34,927 nucleotides of DNA from an uncultured Dorea sp. (GTDB taxonomy: Bacteria > Bacillota > Clostridia > Lachnospirales > Lachnospiraceae), in the NCBI GenBank assembly GCA_947388185.1, contig CANDQP010000023.1, forward strand, positions 1 through 34,927, in the 5' to 3' direction. Made by a program: the position numbers and the translations under genes. The notes under the pieces were generated by a model that saw only the letters and a list, made by a program, of their open reading frames with translations, was not told the DNA's origin and ran no database searches. The stretch's first letter is position 1. Every line of letters starts with the position of its first letter. Below, one piece after another: positions 1 to 11,100 of the stretch.

Positions 1-49
1 TGACCCTCTGCTTGTAAGGCAGATGCTCTCCCAGCTGAGCTAAGATCCC
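1..49 (-). tRNA. tRNA-Val (anticodon TAC), partial at window edge
   Basis: Read on the minus strand, the sequence starts GGGATCT (acceptor), TA, then a D-arm GCTC...GAGC, an anticodon stem TCTGC/GCAGA and loop CTTACAA. The anticodon is therefore TAC, which reads the valine codon GUA. The variable loop, T-arm and 3' acceptor strand lie beyond the left edge of the window. The gene begins at 49 and has a strong promoter just upstream, so it is probably the first gene of a tRNA transcript continuing leftward. Confidence 0.9.
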
Positions 50-85
50 ATATTTGCGAAGCTCTTATCTCGAACCTGCTTTGCT

Positions 86-115
86 ATTATACTATTAGAA
101 TACATATTTTGTCAA
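86..115 (-). promoter_or_regulatory. sigma-A promoter of the tRNA-Val transcript
   Basis: The minus strand shows a perfect -35 TTGACA (110-115), an 18-base spacer and a perfect -10 TATAAT (86-91), about 37 bases before the tRNA start. Consensus boxes like this are typical of stable-RNA promoters. Confidence 0.8.
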
Positions 116-316
116 CACCTTTTTACAATTTTTTCAATCTTTTTTTATCACATTTTATTGTGTAAAAAAACCGGCAATTAATGCCTTATTTTGACCGAAA
201 AATAATGTGATTTTTAATAGAAATTGCCTCGAAACACTTTACTCTTTTGCCAAGGAATGATATCTTTATTATAAGCAAAAAGTTAAAACTACATTATATT
301 ATGGAGGTTGTTTATT

Positions 317-565
317 ATGGCAAGAAGAAAGGTAGAAGAAAAGAATTACCCTGAATTAATTGAAGCAGCAGAGGAGAGAATCGCATCATTATCTGCTGAA
401 TTAAAACAAGAAAAAGCGAACCTAAAGCAACTGAAAAAAGATCAGATCCGTTACGATGCAATGGTTGAAAAACAACAGAAACAAGCCGAGATCCAGAAAG
501 CTGCCGAGCTGCTCGTTGCTTCCGGAAAAAGCTTAGAAGAGATCGAAGAATTTTTAGCAAATTAA
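317..565 (+). CDS. small coiled-coil hypothetical protein (82 aa)
   Basis: This is an 82-residue, highly charged protein rich in Lys, Glu, Gln and Ala, with no membrane segment or cysteine. Residues about 8-60 should form one long amphipathic helix or coiled coil. The C-terminal end (ASGKSLEEIEEFLAN) looks like a short helical motif. The ATG at 317 is chosen over the in-frame TTG at 308 because GGAGG at 303-307 lies about nine bases upstream of it. A possible promoter is TTGCCA at 247-252 with TATAAG at 270-275. The gene stands alone and ends in a hairpin terminator shared with convergent gdhA. I do not recognise a named family. The size and composition would suit a small DNA- or protein-binding accessory factor, but no function can be assigned. 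Confidence 0.75.
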   Translation: MARRKVEEKNYPELIEAAEERIASLSAELKQEKANLKQLKKDQIRYDAMVEKQQKQAEIQKAAELLVASGKSLEEIEEFLAN

Positions 566-577
566 ACGATATAATAT

Positions 578-618
578 AGCCTGCCATGAGACGAACAAGT
601 TCAAGGCAGGCTTATTTT
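578..618 (+). terminator. hairpin terminator between convergent genes
   Basis: AGCCTGCC (578-585) pairs perfectly with GGCAGGCT (605-612) across a 19-base loop and is followed by TATTTTAT. It sits just after the coiled-coil gene and may also stop gdhA transcription from the other side. Confidence 0.65.
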
Positions 619-621
619 ATG

Positions 622-645
622 TCTTAATATCAATCTTAATATCAA
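622..645. repeat. two tandem copies of a 12-mer
   Basis: TCTTAATATCAA occurs twice head to tail, directly after the terminator and just before the 3' end of gdhA. It has no evident role and may be a slippage product. Confidence 0.6.
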
Positions 646-661
646 TCTGTTTCAGAGCTTT

Positions 662-2002
<1,341 letters not shown>

Positions 2003-2028
2003 CTACCTCCTAAAATTATTTCTCTCAT

Positions 2029-2057
2029 ATTTTAAAGGATTTTGGGGCAGAACACAA
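2029..2057 (-). promoter_or_regulatory. putative gdhA promoter
   Basis: The minus strand has TTGTGT (2052-2057), a 17-base spacer and TAAAAT (2029-2034), about 32 bases upstream of the gdhA start and downstream of the hpt terminator. Confidence 0.5.
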
Positions 2058-2135
2058 GGTTTTTTTCAAGGTTTTCTGATTTTTTTGCAATTTTACTTTT
2101 CTTTTCCTTCATTTTTATTCAAAATTTATAGAAAA

Positions 2136-2163
2136 TGCAGGAGATTCTTTCGAATATCCTGCA
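2136..2163 (-). terminator. terminator of the kinase/GGDEF/HPt operon
   Basis: The minus strand folds as TGCAGGA-t-ATTC-loop-GAAT-c-TCCTGCA with a four-base loop, followed by TTTTCTATAAATTTT. It lies about 30 bases after the HPt stop codon. Confidence 0.75.
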
Positions 2164-2193
2164 ATAGAGTGCCCTCTAAAATTCATTTCCATG

Positions 2194-2547
2194 CTATGCC
2201 AACTGTCTGATACAGTCAATCATATGTGTATAGTCCTTCTTCACCTGCTCTAAGAGCGGTTCCATATCCTCACTGTAATCCTGTGCATTCCTCAGTCTCT
2301 CCGCAAGCTCGGATGCAGACTGGAATAATGGTGTCAGAGACAAATTCTGGCACACTCCCTTTAACGTATGCGCCGCCCTGAACGCCTCACTCATATCCTT
2401 CGACGCAACCGAATTCTCAAGCAGCTCGTAGCTCTTGTCATCCAGAAGCTTCAGTACAAACTTCTGAACTCTCTCATCCTTCCTGAGACGTCCCATCACA
2501 TCATCATAATCTGCCCCTATCGCTTCATAACATTCCTTTACCGTCAT
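2194..2547 (-). CDS. stand-alone HPt phosphotransfer protein
   Basis: A 117-residue, all-helical, soluble protein with the HPt signature AAHTLKGVCQNL. His60 is the expected phospho-acceptor. Such proteins shuttle phosphate between receiver domains in multistep phosphorelays. Its ATG overlaps the TGA of the preceding REC/HD-GYP/GGDEF gene (ATGA overlap). An AGGAGGA ribosome site lies inside that gene, so translation is probably coupled. It is the last gene of the operon and is followed by a terminator. The upstream hybrid kinase carries two receiver domains but no HPt of its own, so this protein is the obvious carrier from kinase receiver to the receiver of the GGDEF/HD-GYP protein. That partner assignment is inference from gene order; the family call is clear. 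Confidence 0.92.
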   Translation of the reverse strand: MTVKECYEAIGADYDDVMGRLRKDERVQKFVLKLLDDKSYELLENSVASKDMSEAFRAAHTLKGVCQNLSLTPLFQSASELAERLRNAQDYSEDMEPLLEQVKKDYTHMIDCIRQLA

Positions 2548-4592
2548 TGTACATCTCCTCCTGTTAATTCGTTTTTATAAAAACAATAATTATTCCTTCC
2601 GCCTCGTTTCACCTTATACAGGGCCTTATCCGCCATATGGAACAGGGCATCATAATCTCCGCCGCACTCTTTCGCATCAGCGACACCCATGCTCACGCTG
2701 ATCGGGAATTCCTTATACTGGCTGCACAGCAGATGAAAGATTCGCTTCACCAGAGGCTCCATCTCATCCTTATACGGCATAAAGAGCAGGAACTCATCTC
2801 CGCCCATCCGGCAGATGATATCAAAGCTTCTGGTATTGCGCTTCATAATATCCGCCACATACTTAAGCACTTCATCGCCAAACAGATGTCCGTATGTATC
2901 ATTGGCCTGCTTGAAATGATCCAGGTCAAACACGATCAGAACATACTTCTTCTCGGTATCTCTGGACAGGATCGCTTCAATCTGCGTCTTCGCCGTCTTA
3001 TGGTTCAGAAGACCAGTCAGGGAATCATGGGCCGCCATAACCTGCAGATGATTCATCTTCTCCAGCTCGTCATGGATATCCACAATTTTACCGATGGCTC
3101 CGGAGAATTCCGGCGGCTCCCAGGACGACCACATAGACCTGGCGATGACCTTGCTCCATCTCTCATGCCCATTAATGTTCAGGAGATATTTCTCCTCGAT
3201 CACAGGATCATCCGGAGTCGAGTTCTCAAGCTTCTCAAGCAGATGCAGGAAATCGCCCTCCGCAAATACCGAAGTAGCAAAAGCCTCCGTCTTCGGGTTC
3301 AAAAATGTCTCCGGCATGTTCAGGTATTTTGCTCCCCACTCGGAGAGGATCAGCATCTCCGGGGTCACTGTGTATTCAAACTGGATCTCCTGGGACAGCT
3401 CCGCGAAGAACTTATACTTCACTCTCTCATGCTCCAGAAGCTTGAATGTCCTGTCGGAAACTTCCACTTCGCCGCTCTCGATCATCTGCTCCACTGCATC
3501 CAGAGCTTCCTCCTGGAAATTCTGTCCTTCTGACCGTGCAAGCTCTTCCTTAAGGTCTGCCGAAGTCTCTCTGAGACAATTCATAAGAACCGGGTTAAAC
3601 ACTCCGCATTCGCCGTTCAAGATCATCTCAACCGCCTTCTCATGGGAATACGCAGCCTTATACACACGCTTGCTGGTCAGCGCGTCATATACGTCCGCCA
3701 ACGCCACTACCTGCGCCGCAATTGGGATCTCATCCCCCTTAAGTCTGTCCGGATACCCTCTTCCGTCGTAGCGCTCATGATGCCAGCGGCAGATCTGATA
3801 TCCCATCTGGATCAGCGGTTCATTCTCACGCAGCGGGATATCCTGCAGCAATCTTGCGCCCTCTAACGCGTGTCCCTTCATGATCTCATATTCTTCATCC
3901 GTAAAACGTCCCGGCTTGTTCAGAACCTCCGTGGGAATGGAGATCTTACCGATATCATGGAGCGCGGACGCATTGCAGATCAGATAGATATCCTCCTGGG
4001 AAAGCCCGTATTCTCCCTGCTCGATCAGCCATTTGAGGAAAAACTCTGTCAAAGTTCTGATATGGAGTACATGGAGGCCGCTCTCCCCGTTACGGAACTC
4101 GACAATATTAGACAAGATCTCGATCATCAGCTTATTGTCATTTTCCTTCTCCATGATCTGGTTCGTGACCATATGGGTAAGTTCCTTTTGTTTGGAAAAA
4201 AGAAGGATCGTATTGACCACCCTGCGCCGGACGGTCTGTTCATCAAAGGGTCTGTTGATGTAATCCTGAACGCCAAGCTCATATGCCCTGTCTATATATG
4301 CCGGAACGGTCTCCGCCGATATCATGATCACCGGGATATCCTTGATCCAGTCATTCTTATTCATAACCTCCAGCGTCTCAAAGCCATCCATCACAGGCAT
4401 CATGATATCCAGAAGCATCAGGGAGATCTCCTGCTCCTGCTCGTGCAGGATCGCAGAAGCCTCCAGCCCGTTCTCTGCCTCAATGATCTCATACTCATTA
4501 GAGAGCATATCTGACAGCAGGGCACGGTTGATCTCTGAATCGTCAACAATCAAAATCTTCTTTTTTTCGAAAACATTTTTATTTCTGCTCAT
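2544..4592 (-). CDS. response regulator with HD-GYP and GGDEF domains
   Basis: A 682-residue cytoplasmic protein predicted to both break down and make cyclic di-GMP. Order: receiver domain at about 10-130 (phospho-acceptor Asp62 in LLDIMMPVMDG), HD-GYP phosphodiesterase at about 150-345, a PAS-like linker at about 390-510, and a GGDEF cyclase at about 515-675. The HD-GYP residues look intact: His212-Asp213 (HDIGKISIP), the HHERYDGRGYP motif at 271-281 and a later DVYDALTSKRVY. The cyclase has an intact GGDEF, and RSFD lies exactly five residues before it, which fits an RxxD product-inhibition site. Having both catalytic domains apparently intact behind one receiver suggests phosphorylation switches the balance of the two activities. 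That switching is inferred. It sits 31 bases after the hybrid kinase gene and overlaps the HPt gene. Confidence 0.93.
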   Translation of the reverse strand: MSRNKNVFEKKKILIVDDSEINRALLSDMLSNEYEIIEAENGLEASAILHEQEQEISLMLLDIMMPVMDGFETLEVMNKNDWIKDIPVIMISAETVPAYIDRAYELGVQDYINRPFDEQTVRRRVVNTILLFSKQKELTHMVTNQIMEKENDNKLMIEILSNIVEFRNGESGLHVLHIRTLTEFFLKWLIEQGEYGLSQEDIYLICNASALHDIGKISIPTEVLNKPGRFTDEEYEIMKGHALEGARLLQDIPLRENEPLIQMGYQICRWHHERYDGRGYPDRLKGDEIPIAAQVVALADVYDALTSKRVYKAAYSHEKAVEMILNGECGVFNPVLMNCLRETSADLKEELARSEGQNFQEEALDAVEQMIESGEVEVSDRTFKLLEHERVKYKFFAELSQEIQFEYTVTPEMLILSEWGAKYLNMPETFLNPKTEAFATSVFAEGDFLHLLEKLENSTPDDPVIEEKYLLNINGHERWSKVIARSMWSSWEPPEFSGAIGKIVDIHDELEKMNHLQVMAAHDSLTGLLNHKTAKTQIEAILSRDTEKKYVLIVFDLDHFKQANDTYGHLFGDEVLKYVADIMKRNTRSFDIICRMGGDEFLLFMPYKDEMEPLVKRIFHLLCSQYKEFPISVSMGVADAKECGGDYDALFHMADKALYKVKRGGRNNYCFYKNELTGGDVQ

Positions 4593-4623
4593 TTATACCT
4601 CTTTCTAACATCCATTATTACAA

Positions 4624-7164
4624 TTATGTCAAATACCTTCTCAAAAGCTTCATAAGCTTCTGGATATCGATCGGCTTCGCCACATGCTCATTCATGCCGC
4701 ACTCAAGACACCTCTGGATATCCTCTGAGAAGGCATCTGCCGTCATAGCAATGATCGGAAGATCCGCATCCGGCCGTTCAAGGGCTCTCAGCGCTTTCGC
4801 CGCCTCATAACCGTTCATTACCGGCATCCTGATATCCATAAGGACCGCATCATAGTAGCCAGGCTCGGACTGTCTGAACATATCCACACATATCTGTCCA
4901 TTCTCCGCCCACTCCACCTCAAAACCGGCATCTGTAAGGATATCCTCCGCGATCTCCCAGTTCAGTTCATTATCTTCTGCCAACAGAATACGAAGGCCCT
5001 CAAACTTCTGTATCTCCTCCTCTCTCTTCTCTTCCTCAAAGCCTCCTTCCATATATCGGCTTAAGCCCAGATAAAGGTTCGATTTGAACAATGGCTTGGA
5101 GATAAACCCTTGCGCCCCGACGGCACGCGCCTCATCCTCAATATCACTCCAATCATAAGCAGAGATGATCAAGATCGGAAGGTCATCCCCTACGATCTTC
5201 CTGATCTCCCGGGCTGTATCAAGACCGTTCATATCCGGCATCTTCCAATCCAACAGCACGATCTCATACTCCGTGTGCTTCCTGTGATGCTCTTCTATCA
5301 TCTGCAGCGCCTTGCGGCCGCTCAGCGCCCAGTCTGCCTGTACGCCTATCTCCTTCAAGGCAGACGCCGCACTGAAACACAGATCCTCATTATTATCCAC
5401 TACCAGGAGCCGCCAAGGCGGGAGAACCATCTCTTCTTCCTCGATCGTTGCCTTCTCCATATCCAGGATCACATGGAATTCACTTCCCTCGCCCTGCCTG
5501 CTGTTCACTTCGATGGTACCGCCCATCATATCCACGATCACCTTCGTGATGGACATCCCAAGTCCGGTACCCTCTATCTTCTGTACCTTCATGTCTTCCC
5601 TTGAGAATGTATCGAATATCCTCTTCTGGAACTCTTCGGACATACCGATTCCGTTATCCTTCACCCGGAAATGGCACCTCACATGCGTATCTCCTACCGG
5701 TGAATCCTCCTGGGTCAGGTAGACATTGATCCTTCCCTCCGCGGGGGTGAATTTGACAGCATTGGACAGGAGATTGATCAATATCTGGTTCAGACGCACG
5801 CCGTCACAGCAGACCGTCTCTGTCAGGATATTCTGGATAAATATGTCAAAATGCTGATTCTTCTCCTTGATCTGAGGCTGAACGATATTGACAAGCGCCT
5901 CCATCACTTCCCGCAGGGAGAGGATATCCGTATTCAGCGTCAGCTTCCCGCTCTCGATCTTCGACATATCCAGGACATCATTGATCAGTCCAAGCAAATG
6001 ACGGCTGGAGAGAGAGATCTTCTTCAGACAGTCCTGTACGCGCAGCGAATCATCCACATTCGCCATCGCGATCGCAGTCATACCCACGATACCGTTCATC
6101 GGCGTTCGGATATCGTGGCTCATACTGGACAAGAATTCACTCTTAGCCTGATTCGCCCTGAACGCACGCTTCTCTGCCCGTTCAAGCTCTCTTAACTGCT
6201 GCTGCGTAAGCTTGTAATACAGGATAAAGATCACTCCCACCGCAAGCAGGATCACGCCGCAGGCCGCCAATATCAATATCTGCTGCTGGCTGTTCAGAGT
6301 CACGATCGCATCATCCAGTATCCCATAAGGCATGACAGATACCAGATACCAGTCCGTGGCAGAAAGCGGGGCGCAATATAGATGCTGATGGATTCCGTTC
6401 GTATCCTCCAACAGCGCTGAATAATCCTCCTTGTTATCTATCGCCGTCTTCAATTCGTCCGCATACTGATCCGGCGCATTTGGATTCTCTAACGAGATCG
6501 TCTCTTCGAGACGCGAAAAGTAATTATCACGAAATGCATCCCCAGACCGAACTACGAATTCTCCGTCCTTACGGATAATATGTGAATAGACCATAGAGCT
6601 GTCTCCCTCAAGGACAAGCGCATCCTCCAGATAAGACATCTGTATCCCCGCCACTATCACATCACTGGTCTTACCGTCCTTCATCGGATAAGCCGCGTCA
6701 ACCATCATCAAAAGCAGCTTCTCATCGCTCTCATTATATCCGCTTGTGATGAACTTCTCATCATCCGAAATGACATCCTGGAATTCTTCCTCACTCAAGA
6801 ATCTCACCGATTCTCCGTAGATCGTCTCACATCCGCCGTCCTTCCGGTAAAGGCCAAGATGCTTAAACTCTCTGATATCCGCACTGAGAGCCAGTTCCTC
6901 TATCATCTCCGTACCATAGCTGACCGATTCCGGAGGTGTACGCCTGATCAGCGCCTCCACACGCGAAACCTGCAGGTTGATGACCGCATCAAACTTCTGC
7001 TGCAGCTGCGTGCTCATCTCGGACATATAGAGTGTACCTACTTCATTGATCGCATCATGGCTCTTCCCCCCCATCACCGATCCAAGCCAGACGAAAATGA
7101 CGATGCACAACACCACCAGACAACTGACGCTGGTAAGCAAAAACTTCTTTGTATTATTAAACAT
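4624..7164 (-). CDS. membrane hybrid histidine kinase with two receiver domains
   Basis: An 846-residue inner-membrane sensor. A first membrane helix (about 8-30) and a second (about 296-317) enclose an extracytoplasmic region of about 260 residues, probably a Cache-type ligand sensor. A HisKA domain follows, with phospho-accepting His350 in SSMSHDIRTPMNG, then a HATPase domain (N box NLLSNAVKFTP near 464-474; DNGIGM near 503; GTGLGM near 532). Two receivers come next: REC1 with Asp639 (VLLDWKMPDMNG) and REC2 with Asp777 (VLMDIRMPVMNG). There is no HPt domain in the protein; a separate HPt gene ends the operon. The ATG at 7164 follows AGGGGG. The promoter is at 7233-7260. The ligand is unknown. 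The catalytic residues appear intact in both receivers. Confidence 0.93.
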   Translation of the reverse strand: MFNNTKKFLLTSVSCLVVLCIVIFVWLGSVMGGKSHDAINEVGTLYMSEMSTQLQQKFDAVINLQVSRVEALIRRTPPESVSYGTEMIEELALSADIREFKHLGLYRKDGGCETIYGESVRFLSEEEFQDVISDDEKFITSGYNESDEKLLLMMVDAAYPMKDGKTSDVIVAGIQMSYLEDALVLEGDSSMVYSHIIRKDGEFVVRSGDAFRDNYFSRLEETISLENPNAPDQYADELKTAIDNKEDYSALLEDTNGIHQHLYCAPLSATDWYLVSVMPYGILDDAIVTLNSQQQILILAACGVILLAVGVIFILYYKLTQQQLRELERAEKRAFRANQAKSEFLSSMSHDIRTPMNGIVGMTAIAMANVDDSLRVQDCLKKISLSSRHLLGLINDVLDMSKIESGKLTLNTDILSLREVMEALVNIVQPQIKEKNQHFDIFIQNILTETVCCDGVRLNQILINLLSNAVKFTPAEGRINVYLTQEDSPVGDTHVRCHFRVKDNGIGMSEEFQKRIFDTFSREDMKVQKIEGTGLGMSITKVIVDMMGGTIEVNSRQGEGSEFHVILDMEKATIEEEEMVLPPWRLLVVDNNEDLCFSAASALKEIGVQADWALSGRKALQMIEEHHRKHTEYEIVLLDWKMPDMNGLDTAREIRKIVGDDLPILIISAYDWSDIEDEARAVGAQGFISKPLFKSNLYLGLSRYMEGGFEEEKREEEIQKFEGLRILLAEDNELNWEIAEDILTDAGFEVEWAENGQICVDMFRQSEPGYYDAVLMDIRMPVMNGYEAAKALRALERPDADLPIIAMTADAFSEDIQRCLECGMNEHVAKPIDIQKLMKLLRRYLT

Positions 7165-7232
7165 CTTTTATCCCCCTTGTGTTTGATTAATACGCTACCT
7201 CAGCAAACATACGCTTTCTATCTCCACAATAA

Positions 7233-7260
7233 TCTATAGCAAAAATAAAGCCAACATCAA
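7233..7260 (-). promoter_or_regulatory. putative promoter of the kinase/GGDEF/HPt operon
   Basis: The minus strand has TTGATG (7255-7260), a 16-base spacer and TATAGA (7233-7238), about 70 bases upstream of the kinase start. Confidence 0.45.
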
Positions 7261-7372
7261 TATTGCCTACGTTGCCCTGCATTCATTATAAACAATCTCA
7301 TCTGTGAAATCAATTCATTTCTGAAATTTCTCTATAGCGGCAAATACTTTCCCACGTTTCCCCAAATTGTGA

Positions 7373-7401
7373 TTGCAAATCATACATCCGCGTGATAAAA
7401 T
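7373..7401 (+). promoter_or_regulatory. putative promoter of the PilZ gene
   Basis: TTGCAA (7373-7378), a 17-base spacer and TAAAAT (7396-7401) lie about 45 bases before the PilZ gene start. The region is shared with the divergent kinase promoter, so co-regulation is possible. Confidence 0.55.
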
Positions 7402-7446
7402 TAATTCAGTTACACGGTACTTCTATAAGGAGGAGTTTTTACAGTT

Positions 7447-8052
7447 ATGATATTAAAGAGTTGCAACACATGTATTATTTACGGGTCGGATTCAGACGTT
7501 GTAGTGAGGGCACGGGTAAGAACAGTAGACGATAAGATTACCCTGCATTTTGATGATAATAATGAACTGGGAACCAAGACAGACCGGCTCCAGGTAGATT
7601 TCTGTGACAGCCAGGTAGGTTATATCAAGACCTTCTGTGAACTTGAGATCCGCAAGAACGAGGATCCCTATGTATTAGAGCCGTGGACGGCCGACTGTAA
7701 GATCTTAGAGATGATCCAGGTTCTGCAGCGCCAGAAGGAGCTGCGCGTAAGGATGGTCAAGGAGGTGAATTTCATCTCCCTGAAGCATGGCCGGTTCAGC
7801 GGAGTCATCCAGAATATCAGTGTAGGCGGTCTCTACATGACTACGAAGACCCGTCTTGACCTGGATGAAGAATTTGAATTTGAATACTGCTTTATGAAGA
7901 AGAACCAGGAAGTACGGGCCAAGATCCTGCGCGAGACCATCATCCGCGAGAACCACTATGGTTACGGCTGCCAGTTCGTCGACCAGTCCAAGGGCGCTGA
8001 ACGGGATATCCGCCAGTACGTCTACAGGCAGCAGTTGAATAAAGCCTGGTAG
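7447..8052 (+). CDS. PilZ-domain cyclic-di-GMP effector protein
   Basis: A 201-residue soluble protein. Residues 1-90 form a YcgR-like beta-rich N-terminal domain and residues about 92-195 a PilZ domain. The (D/N)xSxxG ligand motif is present as N123-I-S125-V-G-G128. The arginine motif is altered: where typical members read QRREYFR, this protein reads QRQKELR. The first Arg of RxxxR is therefore Gln96, though Arg95 and Arg100 flank it. Binding to cyclic di-GMP is likely but the affinity may differ. It is transcribed divergently from the operon that makes and degrades cyclic di-GMP and is a natural effector for it, perhaps acting on motility or surface functions; no target gene is visible here. 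AAGGAGGAG at 7427-7435 is the ribosome site, about 11 bases before ATG, which is slightly long. Confidence 0.88.
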   Translation: MILKSCNTCIIYGSDSDVVVRARVRTVDDKITLHFDDNNELGTKTDRLQVDFCDSQVGYIKTFCELEIRKNEDPYVLEPWTADCKILEMIQVLQRQKELRVRMVKEVNFISLKHGRFSGVIQNISVGGLYMTTKTRLDLDEEFEFEYCFMKKNQEVRAKILRETIIRENHYGYGCQFVDQSKGAERDIRQYVYRQQLNKAW

Positions 8053-8101
8053 ACGCTTGATAATGACAGATCATCGTACATCTTAGTTACATATACATTT
8101 C

Positions 8102-8146
8102 TATATAAGGGGCTGCCGGGAATATTCACCGGCAGCCCCTTATATA
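8102..8146. terminator. bidirectional terminator between pilZ gene and purL
   Basis: An 18-bp perfect inverted repeat (8102-8119 and 8129-8146), GC-rich in the middle with A/T-rich ends, encloses a nine-base loop. It lies between two convergent genes and can serve both strands. Confidence 0.85.
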
Positions 8147-8184
8147 CTGAACGTCAGATAAATCTGCCGCGAGTATCACATATC

Positions 8185-11100
8185 TTACTTAAAATATTCA
8201 ACACCTGATTCGAAGATCTGAAGATCCTGTTCCCCGTATATATTCACTGCCACAGACCTTGCACGTCTCTCGGAATGAGCCATCTTGCCAAATACCCTTC
8301 CGTCCGGGCTCGTGATACCCTCGATCGCACAGTAAGAGCCATTCACATTCCACTCTTCGTCCATCGTGATATTGCCTGCCGGATCGCAATACTGGGTCGC
8401 TACCTGTCCGTTCGCAAAAAGCTTATCGATCCATTCGCCGTTCGCAACAAATCTTCCCTCTCCGTGAGAAGCCGGATTCGTATAGACTCCGCCAAGCTTC
8501 GCCTTTTGAAGCCACGGCGACTTGTTGGTGACCACTTTCGTATATACCATCTTCGAGATATGGCGTCCGATCGTATTATAGGTCAGCGTCGGAGACGCCT
8601 CATCCTGACCGGTGATCATACCGTTCGGAACCAGCCCCAGCTTCACCAGAGTCTGGAATCCGTTACAGATACCCAGCACAAGTCCGTCCCGTTCTCTTAA
8701 CAGCCGTTCCACTGCTTCCTTCATCTTCGCATTCTGGAACGCAGTCGCAAAGAACTTGGCAGAACCGTCCGGCTCATCGCCTGCACTGAATCCGCCCGGG
8801 AACATGATGATCTGTGACTGATCAATGGCCTGTTCGAACACGCTCACTGAATCGAGAATATCCTCTGCATTCAGGTTCCTGAATACCTTGACAATCGTCT
8901 TCGCCCCGGCTCTCTCAAATGCCCTGGCGCTGTCATACTCACAGTTGGTTCCCGGGAATACCGGGATAAATACTGTAGGCTGTCCGATCTTATGAGCACA
9001 GATATGGATATCCTTCGTCTCATACAGGCCTTTCTCGATCTTCTCCTCTTGCCCCTGGGCCTTGGAATTCGTCGGGAACACCTTCTCAAGCGGCTCCTTC
9101 CATGCTGCCTCTGCCTCTTCCATTGCAATCGAAATATCTCTGTAGGAAAGCACCGGTTCATCCAGCACCTCACCGATCACCGTATAAGTGATCTGAAGCT
9201 GTCCAACCTTCTCTGACGGTACCTCCGCGATAATGTCACCGAATGCAGGCACAAACAGATCCCTCTCATCCACATTATGCTCGATCTTAACACCCATCCG
9301 GTTACCGAAAGCCATCTTGCTGACAGCTGCAGCAATGCCGTGCCGATCCAGCGCATAGGCCGACAAGATCCTGCCCTCACGGATATCCTGTGTGAACTTC
9401 CCGTACTGCTCCATCACCTTCTCATAGACCGGAATATCGTACTCATCCGTCATCGTGCGCAGCCAGATCAGCTTACTTCCCGCCTTCTTAAGCTCCGGCG
9501 TAATGATCTCCTTCTCTCTGGCCACATCTACTGCAAATGACACCAGTGTCGGCGGAACATCAATATCCTCGAAAGTCCCGGACATACTGTCTTTCCCGCC
9601 GATCGACGGCAGTCCAAAGCCAAGCTGGGCATTGTAAGCGCCTAAGAGAGCCGCGAAGGGCTGGCTCCATCTGTGCGGATCCTCCGTCATGCGCCGGAAG
9701 TATTCCTGGAAAGTAAAACGGATCTTACTGCAGTCGCCGCCGGCTGCCGCAATCTTCGCAACCGACTCTGTCACCGCGTATACCGCACCATGATAAGGAC
9801 TCCAGTCAGACAGATAAGGATCAAATCCGTAGCTCATCATAGTCACCGTGACACAGTCGCCGCTAAGCACCGGAAGCTTCGCAACCATAGTCTGTGTCTC
9901 TGTCGTCTGATATCTGCCGCCGTGAGGCATGAATACGGACGCCGCCCCAATGGAACCGTCGAACATCTCTACAAGACCTTTCTGGGAGCATACATTCAGA
10001 TCGCTTAATGTGCTCATCCATCTCGCTCTCACATCCGGGATCTCTTCTCTTACAAGGATACTGTCTTTTCTGTCCGGAATATCTACAGCAACCTCCGTCT
10101 CCTGATGCGCCCCGTTGGTATCCAGGAAAGCACGCGAGAGATTCACGATCTCTTTGCCTCTCCAGGACAGCACAAGCCTTGGTTCCTCCGTCACAACCGC
10201 AACACAGGTCGCCTCCAAGTTCTCCTCTCTGGCATATCCCATGAAGGTATCTACATCCTTAGGATCTACCACGACTGCCATACGCTCCTGAGATTCGGAG
10301 ATCGCAATCTCCGTCCCGTCAAGGCCGGCATATTTCTTAGGCACCTTGTCCAGATCCACCTTAAGGCCGTCCGCCAGTTCTCCGATCGCAACCGAGACTC
10401 CGCCTGCGCCGAAATCATTACATTTCTTGATCAGGCTGCTGACTTCCTCCCTCCGGAACAAACGCTGTATCTTGCGTTCCGTCGGCGGATTGCCCTTCTG
10501 TACCTCTGCGCCGCAGGTCTTCGTAGATTCCTCCGTATGCACCTTGGAGGAGCCGGTCGCGCCGCCGCAGCCGTCTCTCCCGGTACGTCCGCCAAGCAGG
10601 ATGATGATATCCCCCGGATCAGACGTCTCACGGATCACCGCCCGTCTCGGAGCAGCTCCCAGTACCGCGCCGATCTCCATACGCTTCGCCACATAATTCG
10701 GGTGATAGATCTCCTTCACCATCCCCGTAGCAAGACCGATCTGGTTACCATACGAACTATAGCCGTGGGCCGCCTCGCGGACCAGCTTCTTCTGCGGAAG
10801 CTTCCCCTTCATGGTATCCCTGACTGATACGGTCGGATCTGCCGCCCCTGTTACACGCATGGCCTGATATACATATGTACGTCCTGACAGCGGATCACGG
10901 ATCGCACCGCCAAGACAGGTAGCCGCACCGCCGAAAGGCTCGATCTCCGTTGGATGGTTATGCGTCTCGTTCTTGAAATTCACAAGCCACTCTTCCTCTA
11001 TACCGTCTACCTCAACCGGCACAACGATGCTGCAGGCATTGATCTCATCCGACTCCTCCTGATCTGTAAGCTTCCCTTCTCTCTTAAGCTTACGCATCGC

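Noticed and set aside
2637..3533. 298-codon open frame on the plus strand
   Set aside because: It is antisense to the GGDEF/HD-GYP gene and has shadow-like composition.
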